From Paratinospora sagittata (taxonomy: Eukaryota; Streptophyta; Magnoliopsida; Ranunculales; Menispermaceae), in the NCBI GenBank assembly GCA_035771175.1, contig CM069613.1, forward strand, positions 1,957,501 through 2,021,500: DNA of 64,000 nucleotides, in the 5' to 3' direction. Below the pieces are notes generated by a model, which worked only from the letters and a program-made list of their open reading frames with translations, was not told where the DNA came from and made no database searches. Made by a program: the position numbers and the translations under genes. How positions within the stretch are numbered: the stretch's first letter is position 1; every line of letters starts with the position of its first letter. Positions 1 to 13,600 of the stretch are shown piece after piece.

Positions 1-125
1 ATACCCCTCGAATAAGAGAAGTAAGTGTTAGTTATCAAATGCTCTACCTCTAATTCTAAATTAAAATTAGATGTTAAAGTATTGGTTACCAAATAATACA
101 TTTCAAATAAGCTCTTAATAAAGTA
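1..125 (+). repeat. Partial copy of the 3' subterminal part of the adjacent TIR element
   Basis: This stretch resembles positions about 1,224-1,350 in the same orientation. Both contain a CCCT(C/T)G(A/T)AATAAGAG-like start, an ACCTCT block, an ACTAAAATTAGAGGTT-like block and AAATAAGCTCT. It is probably the truncated end of a second copy of the element that follows, cut by the window edge. It lies in the last visible SYD intron. Confidence 0.4.
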
Positions 126-126
126 G

Positions 127-1408
127 GGTAGCGTTTGGTAAGTCTAATCATAACCTCTAATTTACTTAAAGTCTAAATATAATAGAGGTTGGTAAAATTT
201 AGAATGTTTGGTAATTTTTTAGCAACTTCTAAAAAAATTAGATGTTGACAGAAATTAGAGGTTAAACCTCTTTAAAAAAAAGCAATATTTTTTTACTTTT
301 TTTTTAAGAGGTTCTTCCTCTAATGTGGGTAGAGGAAAGAGCGCCCAAATTTTTTTTTTAATAATCCCAAATTACCCTTCTAAACCCTTCCCACTTTTCC
401 ACGACTCCTCCTCCCTTCTATGCTCGTCCTCTCTTCCCTGCGACTTCTCTTCTCTGCGCCTCTCTTCCATGCGACTTCTCTCTCGTTCAAACACTCTCTC
501 GCTCTCTCAATTCAATTTCAACTAATATAAGCCTGAGGAGCTTCTTCTGTAACAGTTGAAGAAAGAAAGAAATCGACAATGGCAATTTCAAAACCTAAAA
601 AACCCGAAAAACCTAAAAACCCTAAATCAGACATAGAGCTCTTGAAATCAAATGTTGCTTCTTTTTTCTTCTTCAATCGGTCTCTCTTCTGCAGCTCCGA
701 ATTCTGGATTCAACGACTCCGATTATAACTTATACTCTATGTGATTAGTTTGCCCATATTTGATTTTTGAGACTATTATTCAAATCCACACGTACACCAC
801 AACTTGTTTGAGTTCCATTAAAGACCATAGAGTTAGCTTGATTTATGCTTTCTAACAAGAAGGTATGAACATTTGTCTTCATGGGATTGAATTTGATTGG
901 AAGTTTGCAACCTGCTAGGATTTAATTCTCACCTCTAGATCTGGGCATAATTTTTGTTCAAATCGGGTTTCCAATTAGAACTGTATTTCAAGTTTGATTT
1001 GATTAATCTCATGACAATGTTTTGATTCAAAAAATTGGATGGTTCTAGGGTTGACCCAGAGTTGGGTTTGATTGAAGAGAAGTTACTACCCACTTCAATC
1101 TCTCTTCTTCTTTTCTTTTCTTTTTTTCCAAAATAACATTGATGGTTGATTGAAGCTTTTGTTGGACAAAGCATCTGCATATACAATAAAAAAGATAAAA
1201 TATATTTGGCATAGAAGTCATGAAATACCCTTGTAATAAGAGGATAGAATGTTGTTTATCAAACACTCAACCTCTCATACAAAACTAAAATTAGAGGTTG
1301 CAACGTTTCTTACCAAACACTATACTTAAAATAAGCTCTAATTAAATAAGCTCTTATTTTAGTAGAGCTAAAAATATAAAGGCTAAATTTATTGTACCAA
1401 ACGCTACC
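127..1408. mobile_element. Non-autonomous TIR DNA transposon, PIF/Harbinger-like by TIR and 3-bp TSD
   Basis: The left end reads GGTAGCGTTTGGTA (127-140) and the right end is its reverse complement TACCAAACGCTACC (1,395-1,408), a perfect 14-bp terminal inverted repeat. Both ends are flanked by TAG (124-126 and 1,409-1,411), giving a 3-bp target duplication. A second, poorer copy of the right TIR lies at 1,453-1,463. The interior (about 330-1,100) has no long reading frame. Its CT-rich and AAACCCTA-type sequence resembles a plant gene leader, so part may be captured host DNA. PIF/Harbinger elements normally duplicate TWA, so the class is tentative. Confidence 0.5.
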
Positions 1409-1464
1409 TAGAGCTAAAACAAATAGTACTTATTTTTTTAGATTAGAGTTGTCAAACGCTACCT

Positions 1465-2045
1465 AAATACTTAGAATTCCGTATGACAAATTCATTTTAA
1501 TATTTGGCTTTCAATTAATCAAATTAGTTATTTAATATTAAGTTTGTGCTGGTGATTCAATTGATTTTATTTTCCGATTAGAAGGAATCATCATTCAATT
1601 TAATTAAGCTACAGTTATTTAAAATTAATCCATGAATGGCTAAAATAGATCTTGCAGGCCTTACCAGTAATTTAGTTAGTTACTAGGTTTGTTCTATTAT
1701 GGCACTCACTATGGATACAACTTTGTCCACTACCTGATACTTACACAGCTGCAAGTTAAATTTACCAATTATTTTTTATGTATTAATATAGACTAAAAAT
1801 TTGGGCATCGCAGCAGTTGTAAAGTTCTTTCAAAAAAATCCCAAAAATGCTACTTCAGAGTTTATAATGTCATGAACAAGACAACTGCCACTTACTTTCA
1901 AGTTGCACCTAGCAATAATAACAAAGAGAAATAACCACAGAAAATAGGAAAGTATGTCCTCGTGGACAAAACAAGTAACCAGTAAACATAAATAATATGA
2001 ATGCATCAAGATGACAAACCAAATTAACTCTCCAACACATTCAAC
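1465..2045. other. Intron sequence without recognisable features
   Basis: AT-rich sequence inside the presumed SYD intron. I see no exon with flanking splice signals on the minus strand and no repeat signature. Confidence 0.5.
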
Positions 2046-2052
2046 ATATCAA

Positions 2053-2240
2053 AAGATGATGATGATGACGATGACGATGACGATGATGATGGCGATGATG
2101 AATAATCATGATGATGATGATGCTTCTCAACTGATTTTCAACAAAGCCTTTTACTAACCACATAGGGTCGACTACATGAGTCCACTTCCCCCACTCTGCT
2201 CTATCAAGTGCAAAGTCTATTATTATTATTATTACTATTA
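2053..2240 (-). repeat. SINE-like repeat with (GAT)n tail
   Basis: On the minus strand this reads ACTCATGTAGTCGACCCTAT, then GTGGTTAGTAAAAGGCTTTG and a GTTGAAA step, and runs out into the long GAT/GAC microsatellite at 2,053-2,125. The core (ATGTAG-YYGACCC-ATGT-GGTT-GG-AAAGGCTTTGTTGA) recurs at about 5,520, 6,230, 19,660 and 56,690, each with a different simple-sequence tail. The microsatellite is best read as the 3' tail of the element. It lies in the SYD intron. Confidence 0.55.
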
Positions 2241-2427
2241 TTGTCCATCTTCACTGACAAATTTGGAAAAATTAGCAGCAATCAAAAATTCCAATCCAAG
2301 CAATCAATTTAGAGTCTGCTTCATTTTCACTCCACATGACATAAGACCACAGCAATTTCTACCAATACAATACCAAGTTGCCTCACCACATTAGAAGCTG
2401 AAATCTGAATAAAGATAGAATCAGTAC

Positions 2428-5400
2428 CTGAATCATCTTATATGTACTGCCTACTTTATGCAAAGTGCCTCCATCATGCTCCAAGGCCTTTCTGGCAGAT
2501 ATATGAGCTGATGTTTCTTCTCCTCTATTAATTGAACCCATGTGGATCTCCATACCTTGTGCAGAAATACCTGATTCAGCAACCCTCAAGAACCCAGTAT
2601 TCCTATGTTCAGAATCAACTGCAACTCTAGTGGCAGATTGATTGTTGTCATTATCCAGTAAGTGAGAATTTCCGGCTCTTTCCTTGTGTATCTTTGAAGC
2701 CAGATCACGGTTGTCAAATAAAGAACTGTTAAAGTGTGCAGGGGTCGAGAACCCTGTATTTTCCATTGGAAATTGATTAAACGTTCCAGGCATCCCTCCA
2801 TGAAACTTCCCAATGCCAGATGAAACTCCAGCAATACCTTGCAATGCATTACTATTCACAGATTGTGGCCAAAACTTACCAGCCTTACCCAGTGATGTTC
2901 CCTCAGAGGACTGCCCAGAGAGCTCAAAATTCTTGTTGCCATGAAAACTATTTTTCATCTCATTTCCAGAGTTTATAGCTTCCTTACTTGCTCCAAGAGA
3001 TGAAGTTGTCAACTGGTGCATAGAAATTTCACCAGTTGAACCACTTGATACATTGGGTGCAAACCTAGAAAACTGTGAATTCTCTGATGGTAAACCCATT
3101 TTAAATTGATCCCAAACACCTCCAGTATTACCAACATCATGTCTAGGAGGAAATAAGACCCCTTTTTGTAGCCCAGCAGCACTTTGAACAGAAGGTTCTG
3201 TTTCTTCAATATTCTTTGAAGTTGGTGGCAAGGGCAATGAATTTGAAACTTGTGATGACATAGTTCTTTCAAATAAATTTTGATTTTCTTGCTTTGCTCT
3301 AAAAATTGAACCTGTCCCACTAGATAATGATGCAATATGCTCCATGTTACCACTATTTTGAGCAGCAGCATTTGCATGAACATGCTCAACACCTTTAACA
3401 GCAAAATGCCCCTGCATATCACCCCTGGTCATCACCTTCCCCTTTCTTTGATTAGATCCATTACCAGGAGTAACAGATTGTTGAAGGTGGTCAGAATTAG
3501 CATCAGTAGCCAAGACAGAATCTGCCCTCTTTCTCTTAGCACTAGCTTTCTTATAATCTTTCTTCTGCCCGTGTTTCTCAACTTTCACAGTATCACGTGA
3601 GTTTGCAGATCTTGTGTCAAGACTGGAAGGACTTTCATGCTCAAATACATTATTGTTTCTCTGAGATCCAGGTCCTTGATAAAAATCATGCCCTGGATTT
3701 TCCACTCTGCTTGGCGCAGCAAGGGGCATGTTGGGACTAAATGCATCATGCCTTGCCCCTTCATTCTCGGCTAATACTGATTTAGAATCTTTCAAAGCCC
3801 CAACACTCTGTCCGTATCCCCCATTAACTTCTTCTTTTGTCATACTACTTGATCCAGCATGCCATGCCCCAGATGTAGTTCTAAAATGCACATCACTCGC
3901 ACCTGCCTGTATTGTGTTATCAGGTGCTTCTTTGTCTATTGTCTTTGCACTCCCTGGATCCCCTATTTGAGGCCCACCAGACAAAGGAATGCGAGATGAC
4001 TTCAAAGCTTCCATATCAAGTCCATGCTGATTGATAACTGTTTCCATAGCCCTGGAAAGGAGAAAACAAAATTATTTTATTTTATTTTATTTACAAGGTA
4101 AGGAAACAAATTTATCAATTATGCAACACTAACCAACATCTTGAGCTTTTAGAATAAATAGACTAACAGCCTATTGAGTAAGATAACATAGAGAATCTAG
4201 AGATGTTGCTAATTTGTCAAGATTTAATTGGCTCTTTGGGAATGTGAGCCAGATGATAATGATAATTCATCCCCTCTTCTCTTCTTTTGGTCTATCTACA
4301 TACCAGGATATTCATTCGCTCCATGGACAGAGAAAAAGTGGAATGTTGGTTAGAGAAAATTAAGTTATAAATAATAAATAGAAATTTTTCCATGAGAAAA
4401 ATATGTATATTTACTTTACCTCATGAAAGCAAATTGGTTATTTAACATGACTAAGCCCAAACTTCTATAAAGTAATAAAACTCTTGTCACATCCAATCAA
4501 TTAGATTTGCTAAAGTTTGAGGCCTCTCCATTTCCTTCAGGGCCTTTTTTAAGGAAACTGGACAATATAATATTAATTACAAATATAAAAGGAGCACGTC
4601 ATGACCATGGTCAGACTTTGGGGCCTTTTTTAAGGCATAAGAAGGCACCACCTAAACCAAGCAACAGAACAAATGGTAAACCACATTACTTAAATGAAAT
4701 AGGATGGCCTTGAAGGAACCCATTTCTAAAACAATGGTGCTTCATGTTTGGTGGCTTTGATGCTCCACGCAGTTTTCAAATCTGAAAATTATATTGATAC
4801 CAATGTTATCAAGGCATGCCTAGGTGAACACCATTGGAAGACATTGAGGTGGGGTGCGACCTTGACCCAAGTAAGGTGCTCAACTTTAGTAGACACACCT
4901 AGGTCCCACTCACAACCTCAACACTTCCCCTTGGAAAAATCCATTAGCACAAATTCCTCAAGAAGTTATAATAATTAGAATTATGTTAATTGCTTAAAAC
5001 TTCTAAAAATTGGTTTCACTTACAATGTATATTCTAATTTGAGCTAGATCATTAGTTTAACATTGAACTCAAAAGCTATAGTTATTAGAGAGAGGCTCAA
5101 TAATTTATGGAAAATTAACAAACGCATCAAGACTACCCCTCGCATGCATTATAGCACTAGGGACCAAACCTATACAAAAAGTGACAAACCGGACTTACAA
5201 CAAGCAAATTATTGCAAAGAAGTTCAAACAAAAGACTTTCATCCTTTTGAGACCATAGCTTCCATGAATCAATACCATGTAGACTACTACTAAACCCAAA
5301 TGTTATAGTTGACGGGTAGAGGTTTAACAATGTATATCAAGCTAAGAAATGCAATAGTAATCCTGTTAATAATCATTTGAAGATTTAATATTATAATTTT

Positions 5401-8400
5401 TATATTCCATATTTCAATTTAGAGTTGACACTTAGATTTGATAGAGTAAACTTTATTTATGTGTACATTGCTATTGAACTATGAGTATGTATTTCTATTA
5501 AATTTTCAAATTTTCAATTAGGAATGGTCTTGGGTCATGTGGCCTACCCCATGTAGTTGGGAAAAGACTTAACTGAGTTAAGATGAGTAGTCTTGGGTCA
5601 ATACCGCATGAAGTGAGACCAAGGATCGACTTTCTTCCCCACTTATTGGCCACTAGGGGCGTCTCCCGCTTGAGCAACCAAGGGCCCAAGAGATTAGTGT
5701 GCGAACTCTAGATACCCTCAATTTTTTTTATTTTTTTTTTAAATGGACGTAATTTAAGGAAAGTGAAAAAAGTCGTCATGCACCCATTATTATAAACCCA
5801 AAAACAATCGCTCTTCTTTACAAGGATGGTTACTTCAAGTAGTTCACAAAATCAAATTTTATATTTTGCATTTTTGCAACTAATGTTTTAGCTCAAAAAG
5901 GGTGCATATTTTTTATAAGCAAAGAAATGTGCAGGCTTGTGCATATTTCTTATAAGAAACAAAGAAATTTTATTAATGAATAAGACGTTGACCTCATCCA
6001 TTCGTCTAATTGTAAGGTTCCTTAGAAGGTGAAGGTTCTAAGAAAGACCTGAGCTTGACTCTATACTAAAGAGAGCTAGAAAATTTTAGGCATAATTGCA
6101 AAATTGTCCCCACACTAACTTTCCTCCAAGAAGTGAATTCTTTCCCCGTTCCTCAACTTTGTGGCCATGTGCTTAGTCTCTATTCATTTCATTATGGCTC
6201 AAATGGGGATGTTGAGATGGATACAAGTTATAACTCAATTCGACAAAGTCTTTTACCAACTACATGGGTTGGTTACATATATTTTTTTATCCTCCAATCA
6301 ACGGTATAGAAGGCTAAATCTTTAATTATATACCCCTATCACTATATCTTTTTTTTATTATTATCTATCCATTTCATTCGTATCTTTCACCTTTTTTCTA
6401 TCTTTTTCACGGGCTTTACCCGATTAATCCCTTGGACCCCTAATTGCTTGACTGGAAGACACCCCCCAGCAGCCACCCAAGTCTCATCTCTCATGCTTAG
6501 ATTTAGGCCTTCTCCATGGGTGGATAATGGGATTTGAACCTAGGACTTCCAGGATTAGAGTTGGCCCTAGTTACTGCCACACCATCGCTTGGATGGTTCA
6601 CTGTTTTCTATCTTAATGTGCAGTTCCTAATCATTAATCTAATAGTCTTTGTTGCAAGCAATGTTGTCAAGTATACAAGCGATCCCAAGTATCATGACTC
6701 AATTTGCAAATTTCAGTGAGTTCTTTATATTTGTTTTACCAATCTATGAAAGATATAATTATTGACTACGATTTTAAGCATGTTTTGTTTCTTTTCCAAA
6801 AAAATAAATAAATAAATAAAAATAAAAATTAAGCATGACTTTAGACCATTTACGATAGATCAGAATTTCACTACAAACTAACTTTTTTATGAGAATAAGT
6901 TCTACAACAAGAAAACAATTTTTCAAATGTCATAGCTTAAAGAAATGTGATAAAGGAAATGAACAACTTTTTATTAAGAAACAAGAATATTATTAAGAAG
7001 AAAGAAGAAGCATGAAGAAGCAGAGCCCTAGAGCAAGAACTGAGCAGACCCCCAATGGAGCTGCAACTCTACGGAGTAAAAGATATTTTCCCAACTCCTA
7101 AGCCATTCCAACAAATTATAACCCTTGGATAACTTGCAAACCGCCACCTAGGTGAAACCAACAGTCTAGACTACTCTCACGCAACAATAGTATCCCTCTT
7201 TTCATTCTTAAAAATTCTTCTATTCCTTTCAGCGCCGCCAAAACAATAGCCAGAAATGAACAATTACAAAATGTCCATTTTCAGTGTTAATTTGATGAAT
7301 AATTTGATTATGTCATAAATTTTAGAATCAACTTATTTTGTGAGGAAAATATCCATCATGAAGAGGTTATCATGAGTCCTTAGAAAGTATTAGCGCATTT
7401 CGGCTTAAACCAAAATGACCAGGTAATAAAATACAAATTAAATCCCATGCATTTGTTGATATTGACCAGTATATACACAATTCATAAAATTTACACGAAA
7501 ATGAATCTACTGATTAAACAACTGAATTCACCAAACTCTCAAATGATTTGATTATGATTCAAGATTCTACACTTCTAACAACCTTTGAACTAGCCTAGCC
7601 CACGCAATTAAAGCACCTTCAACAAAGGAGGCAAAATTGCCACAACATAAAACCTCAATCATATTGAAACAGCTCCATGCCAACATTTTCAATTCAAAAA
7701 AAAAACCAAGAAGTGCCCTTGCAAATGTTCCCAATGATACTCAAACTACAACATGCTAGATCAATACACGCCAACTAGACCACTCTTCAACTTCTTGATT
7801 GAACTATAATTTCTTCCTCTCACATGACGGTCGGGACCCGTGGTCATCCAATTGTGATGGCAAGCTCTTTAGAAATTTGCACTGACAAGAGTCGTGTCTA
7901 CCATGACCAGGGAAACAAGTATCTAACATCAACAGGAGGCCGTTCTCCTCTATCAACTCTCCAAAAAGAAATTTCATGCTTTCTACTTTGATCGTGCAGA
8001 TCCTCCAAATAACAAGCACACCCACGAAAATTATCTTAGTAAAATGAGGAATTAAAAAAAAAAAGAGGGATCAATACATCATTCATGATACCAGTCTATC
8101 CAAACATAATCACCAACATCTGATGCAAAACGATCGACCTAGGAAAAACAAAAAAAAAAAAAAAAAAAAAAAAGCCCCAAAAAAACTACTCAATTCATAT
8201 AGATTAAGAAAAAAAGCTTCACCTGGATATCACTTGATAAGGTAACGATTGTTCTTTCCCTCGCAACTTCATGTGTTGGCATATCTGAATAAAACTCGTA
8301 CAAAAGAAAAAAAAACACGTAAAATGAAAATTCAAATCCACATTAAACCAGAACAATTACAAACAGAGAAAGCAAATTACAACGCACCACATAAAGTTTT

Positions 8401-8492
8401 GTAGCCAACTTCACAGGCTCGTCTTTCGAATCCTGTATAAGCTTTTGGAGGAACTTCGCAGCCTCCATTTCGACATGATGAGAAGAAGCCAT
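2428..8492 (-). CDS. SYD: SPLAYED-type SWI/SNF chromatin-remodelling ATPase, N-terminal part (partial)
   Basis: Three coding exons, on the minus strand: 8388-8492, 8223-8284 and 2428-4051. They join in phase to 597 codons and stop at a GT donor (CAG|GTACTG), so the gene continues beyond the left edge. The start MASSHHVEMEAAKFLQKLIQ, the exon 2 segment KEQSLPYQVISRAM and the exon 3 opening METVINQHGLDMEALKSSR match what I recall of the SYD amino terminus. That region is followed in the family by a long low-complexity stretch with HESPSSLDTRSANSRD and a basic KKDYKKASAKRKRADS cluster, a likely nuclear signal. The HSA and SNF2 ATPase domains are not in the window. SYD is the nuclear motor of a plant SWI/SNF complex acting in meristem and floral gene control, partly redundant with BRAHMA. 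Intron 2 (4052-8222) is 4.2 kb and carries several short repeats. Confidence 0.93.
5520..5605 (+). repeat. SINE-like core repeat (copy 2)
   Basis: The segment contains CCCATGTAGTTGGGAAAAGA followed by CTTAACTGAGTTAAGATGAG. It is the same core as the copies at 2.1, 6.2, 19.7 and 56.7 kb, here on the plus strand in SYD intron 2. Confidence 0.45.
6225..6290 (-). repeat. SINE-like core repeat (copy 3)
   Basis: The minus strand reads AACCCATGTAGTTGGTAAAA followed by GACTTTGTCGAATTGAGTT. The copy is short and diverged, in SYD intron 2. Confidence 0.45.
6480..6600 (-). repeat. Dispersed repeat with a pol III box B-like motif
   Basis: On the minus strand GGTTCAAATCC (6,530-6,540) fits the RNA polymerase III box B consensus, and the flanking GGATTAGAG/CCTAGG context is typical of tRNA-derived plant repeats. 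I see no cloverleaf and no convincing box A, so it is not called a tRNA gene. Confidence 0.35.
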
Positions 8493-8560
8493 CTCATCAA
8501 AAACAACAAATCTCACTCGTAAAGTTGTTCAATTCACCGCAAAACCAAAACCATCCTGAA

Positions 8561-8697
8561 CTGCACACAACACATCAAAATCTCAAACCACGAATCATTT
8601 AGAAAAACCCGAATCAAACCTTCGGAAAATATCACTTCCAGAACATGCAACGAGCGCTAAATGCAAACCCTAAACGGAGTAGAAGTAAGCTCAATAC
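8561..8697 (-). other. Probable 5' UTR intron of SYD
   Basis: On the minus strand a leader exon would end GAG|GTATTG at 8,698 and resume after TGTGTGCAG at 8,560, 68 bases before the ATG at 8,492. The CT- and GA-rich sequence up to about 8,870 looks like transcribed leader. This rests only on splice consensus. Confidence 0.45.
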
Positions 8698-8869
8698 CTC
8701 GAACCGAAGCTAATCCGAACAAATTTCTAGGGTTTCTGGCAAGATGTAAAAGCTGAAATAGCGAGCGAAAGATCGAAATAGACGAATGAGATGATCGTGT
8801 TTTAGATATCAGCTTTAGAGAAGAGGAGAGGGAGTGCGCGAGCTACCAAGCCAGGCCTCGAGTTGTCAT

Positions 8870-10604
8870 CAGCCAGGCCTCCAGTTCGGTTTTGTAGATC
8901 TCTAGGAAAAATTGGACGGTATTGAACGTGAGGGTATTGAAAATCAATTAACTATAGTTTTTTTTTTAATTATTTATTTTTAAAGTGATTTGTTTAAAAT
9001 ATTGCTTTTATTAAATTGTTAATGTAAAGGAATTGATATAAATAATATTACATTATTAATTGAAATCTAATTCATTGGAAAGGAGCGCAAGGTGGTGTAC
9101 GATTATAGAGTTGTTTTGCTTCACTTAATCGTAAATCAAAATTTGGTAGCCGCAGTTTTTCTATGTAGAGTCTTTCCAACTTTGAGTACACCACTCCGAC
9201 GGATAACAGCCACAAAATCGGCCTCTCAAGTTCTGGCGTCAAATTTTTTACTGATCAACTTCTTGCTAACAATGGGCTTTAATATAGTTGTCAATATCAC
9301 AATTTGAATCGGTGAATTGTGTGAAAACGATTCAAGTTTGATTCTTGAATCGCTATACTTAAGAATTATAAGCGAATCAGTTTTGAAATATACGATTTAT
9401 ATTTGTATTGTGAATTGTAATACGGTGCTGTATAATATACAGAGACTTTGGTGTTTTATATTTAATCCTTACTGATTATGATGTCTATTATCAGGCGTTG
9501 GTTACGTGCTGTATTCTGTAACTACTCTCATTACTCAAATCTTCAAGTTTATTGTTTTGCTTCTGTCTCGAATAAGGACTGCTCAAATACCCATAACAAT
9601 ACCTCGTAAAAAAAAAAAAAATTGCCGTACTTACCGAAAAAAATTATAAATAAAAGAACAACAAAGTTACTTATAAAATATTATGCCTTTCAAAAAAAAA
9701 AAATATGCGTATTAAATAACATGGTCACATTTCATATAGATTGTTAGAGCTGCCTTTGGTTTACATCTCAAATACAAAGAATATGAAAATGGCAAAGAAT
9801 AAGTGTTTGGTACACTAGGATTTAAGATTTGGTTTAAAATTTTTCCCATGAAAAATAACAAAATCTTTAAAAAATGATCAAACATTATTTTTCGAGTTTT
9901 CTAATCGCCTTTTTTGGCAAGGTGAAAATAGAAACTTGTGTTTTGGACTTGAACCGAACGTGCACACACACACTCACACATTTTGGCTCTTTTTATTCAT
10001 GGACGCATATTTGTTCTATTATGATTAAAAAATCAAGGGTTCTCACTGTGCAAATTAAGGCTACATACGTTGTCCCTTTATTAAAAAAAAAAAAAAAAGC
10101 ACGCACACGCTCACACACACATTTTTACCTTCATTGTTGTGTTGATAATTTTAGAATCATCTCTGCACTTTTTTTTTGGGGTCAAATGACTGAACCAATG
10201 CATTACAATGCATTTTATTTCCATATATAAAAAGAGAATCTTACCTGACAAAAATAAGAATTGCCCTCTAAGCTATGTATTATATTCATAGCTACATAGA
10301 ATTGATAGGTGATGTTAGATTATGTAGTCCTCTTAAGTCTTAAAGTCCTCCCAGAGTTTGTTTTCAATTATTCAAATTAAAATTAGTATAACTTTACCTC
10401 TACATTGATTTTTTGACCAGTAGGCCAATTTTTTTTACTTTAAGGTTAATTTTCTCGAGGTCCAAAAAGAAAGGAAAAAAAAATAAAGAAAGAAGCTTCA
10501 TTTTCATATGGGGTGACAAAGAATGAGAAAGAGGGAAGGAAAAGAGTCTTGAGAGTGAGAGAATAAAATAACATCACATATTTAAATAGAATCCAAGCAA
10601 CAAA
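8870..10604. other. Intergenic region between SYD promoter and SCD2-like 3' end
   Basis: AT-rich DNA with A/T homopolymers and a CACACA/ACGCAC-rich stretch (about 9,960-10,120). I see no gene and no well-defined mobile element. It should hold the SYD promoter at its left end and the 3' UTR of the SCD2-like gene at its right end. Confidence 0.6.
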
Positions 10605-13600
10605 TCAAAAATCAGAGTATGTTTGCATACTGGCAAACATTCCATCTGGATCAACCGACCTGCGTGTCGCCTGCCACAATTGATTTTCAATGCCTAATTT
10701 CTTCAATTCAATCAGCCCTCTCTCAACTGCCACAAAACAAGATGCATATTCAAGATGGAAATATCAATTATCACTGACATTTTTTTCTAAAATTCAAGTA
10801 TCACTGACATTTTTTCTAAAATTTATGACTAAGATGGAAATATCAATTATGAAAATCTGCCATCGATGTCTGCTTTTCAAGGTAGTCAGCAAGGATGGCC
10901 AGTGATAGCTTGATATACATTGCAAGGCCTCCACCTATCTACTGTAGATTTTAGGTTCAATAGTTTCCTATATGGGACCGGTGTTCTGGTCCTAAAAACT
11001 TGTGTTTAGTTGGTGATTCAAAAATAAGGATACAATTCAAAAATAGAAAATTCAAAAAACAACTTTTTATCATTTTATGAAAACAACCTGTTTTCTTAAA
11101 AAAAACTTGAACTGTTTTGAATTGACTCAACCAAACATATTTTTTGTGTTTTTGGATTTTTGGATACAGAATATTGTATCCAAATTACAAACAAGGCATA
11201 AGAAATCTAATGTTCAAGTCTATTGGTTGACATTTGCATGAATTATTTGCATGTTTGGTACTAGTCTATTCTTCTATCGCTCATTTGTCCCTCTGCATAC
11301 AAGATAAGGTTGCATGTAAGGGAAAGTGTTAGTGATAGCCAGATGTACACCTACTAGCCATACCTTTCAGATCCACTGGTTTCTTACAGGGAATAGGAAG
11401 GTTGCTTGTTCCAGCCTTCAAGGTCAAATTTAAGAAGACACTTTTGCAGTAAAATTTCTAGGATATAATAGATGGCAAAAAGCATCAATTATGCATGTTG
11501 TAGATGATACATGTGACGTTGATCATGAGCTCAATTATTATGAAATATATGATATATTTTTATGCTGATCATGAGCTTAATTATTATGAAATATATGATA
11601 CATTTAGTATGCCGATCATGAGCTCAATTATTATGCAGATCAAGAGCTCAACGTTTAGGCCTTGAGGCCTCAGGGTAGGTAGCAAGGTGGGGTTCGCCAC
11701 CACCCAAAGCGGTACGGTGCTCATTGTCAAGCCCTAGATCAAGAGCTGATCAAGAGCGCGATCATTATGAAATAGGAAAATGCTAAATTGATATCCATAG
11801 TGTACATTAATAAAAACATTTTCATCAATGCACCATTGGTCCATTGGATTATCTCGAATTACATATCACCACATGATTAAAGCCCATCCAATGGTATGTA
11901 ACACTACTGTATGAAATATGGTTTAATTCAATTAAACCAAGTGCTTTGCTTATGTGGATTCAAAGAACAACTAGTTTTTTCTCTTTGACCCGCGGAAGAG
12001 GGGGGGGGGGGGGGGGGGGGGGGGGGTCAAGTTTTCACAAATTTGGGCTAAAATCTCAACCAACCCAACCACTTAGAATGGATAAAATGTCCTGAAAATG
12101 TGGCTGATTGATTCAGATCAATCATGGATGGGATCAGACTAGTTGGATTATCGGTTTAGAGGTACCTAATTTTTTTTTCCTTCAATAACCACATAATGTT
12201 TATAATTATATTAGGACTCAAAAAGTAGATAATGGCATAAACCACATTAAATGCAAATAGAGACCAATTTGATAGGAGAGATACATGAGTTGGGAGATTA
12301 CCATCAACTGCATCATGTGACGTGGGCTTCCGAGTTTCATGGTCAATCCAAAATTGCAAACGCTCTTCCGTGATGTCTTGTTCCAATCCATGATTTTTAG
12401 CTCTTCTCCAGAAATACGTAAGCCAAGCCTGCAAGGACCGATACCAACCATATAAAAGTTCTAAATAAGGAATGCATAAAGACAAGAATCAGTAAGTCTA
12501 GAAAAGTAACTGTGGTCAAGCCTCCACCCACCACTGCTGGTTGACAAACCATAGAACTATTTCACCAAGCTTCTAACATGGCCAAGAAATGTCTTAGAAG
12601 GACAAGATCTAAACACTTAAAACAATTGTAAGGCAGTGCAAGCCTACAAGTGGAAAGGAAAGGTATTCAACTCAGCTCAATTATGATAGAATAGATTAAT
12701 CTAGTACTAGATTCTCTTTAGTTAATCCACTAGCAATGGCCGAAAAATCATCATACCTTTTTTATATTTCTATTAGTGTTTTATGATGTTGACACTCCAA
12801 ATAGTTAGTAGGCGAAGCCTAAGGATGATACACGGGCATGCATAATTACCAAAAGCTCAGAAGTAAACCAAATGATTTCAATACCTGCTTAAAAAGCACA
12901 TCTTCAGACTCTTCTTGGTTCAATTCTGAAATCAAATAGAGTATCAAATTAACATCAGTACAAGAAGTGGCTTATGCGAATCCACAGATGAAAATTAATT
13001 GCTTACTATATCAAAGAAAAAAAAGGCACATTACATCCAGCAATCAAACCAGTTCATTATAAATCAAAAGAAATAAAACCTAACACATGCAAAAATGATG
13101 GCCAAGTCCATTGAATCTGGTAACATGCTTGGAGTGGTTATTGAACAGATGAAGTTTAAAATTCTTTGAACAGCAGTAGATAGGGGAAATTGACTTCTTG
13201 ATGAGAACTTACCAAATGCCTCAAAATGGCCTTCATTTGATAATTGCACGTCATCTGCACCAACAACATAATCAAGCAGGTAATTACTATAACTGTGAAA
13301 TATGGCTATCTGAAATCCTGTCACCTGTTATATCACTAAGCTATCATAAATCTTTTGAGAAATTGAATTAGACTCTTGCAAAATGCTTGCCTCCCAAAGT
13401 TTTCCTCACATTAAATTTTTCAATAGATATCATGTATTTACAATTTTTTTTCTCTTTAAATGAGCTATAATGTACGGAAGAATAATTTTTTAAGCCAACC
13501 TAATTTCAGATGGCAAAGTACTCAAACCAGATATGTTACAGCGGCCAAGATCCAAATGCATGCCAATATTTGTAACTGTAAAGTATATCGAAAAGCCTTG

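Noticed and set aside
2053..2125. GAT/GAC run as a coding Asp or Ser repeat
   Set aside because: No open frame continues on either side. It adjoins a SINE-like core and reads as its tail.
6530..6540. Possible tRNA gene from box B match
   Set aside because: No box A at the right spacing and no cloverleaf; treated as a SINE-type fragment.
9874..10230. 118-residue plus-strand frame
   Set aside because: Contains a poly-Lys from an A run and CACACA-derived codons. No start context, splice partner or family.
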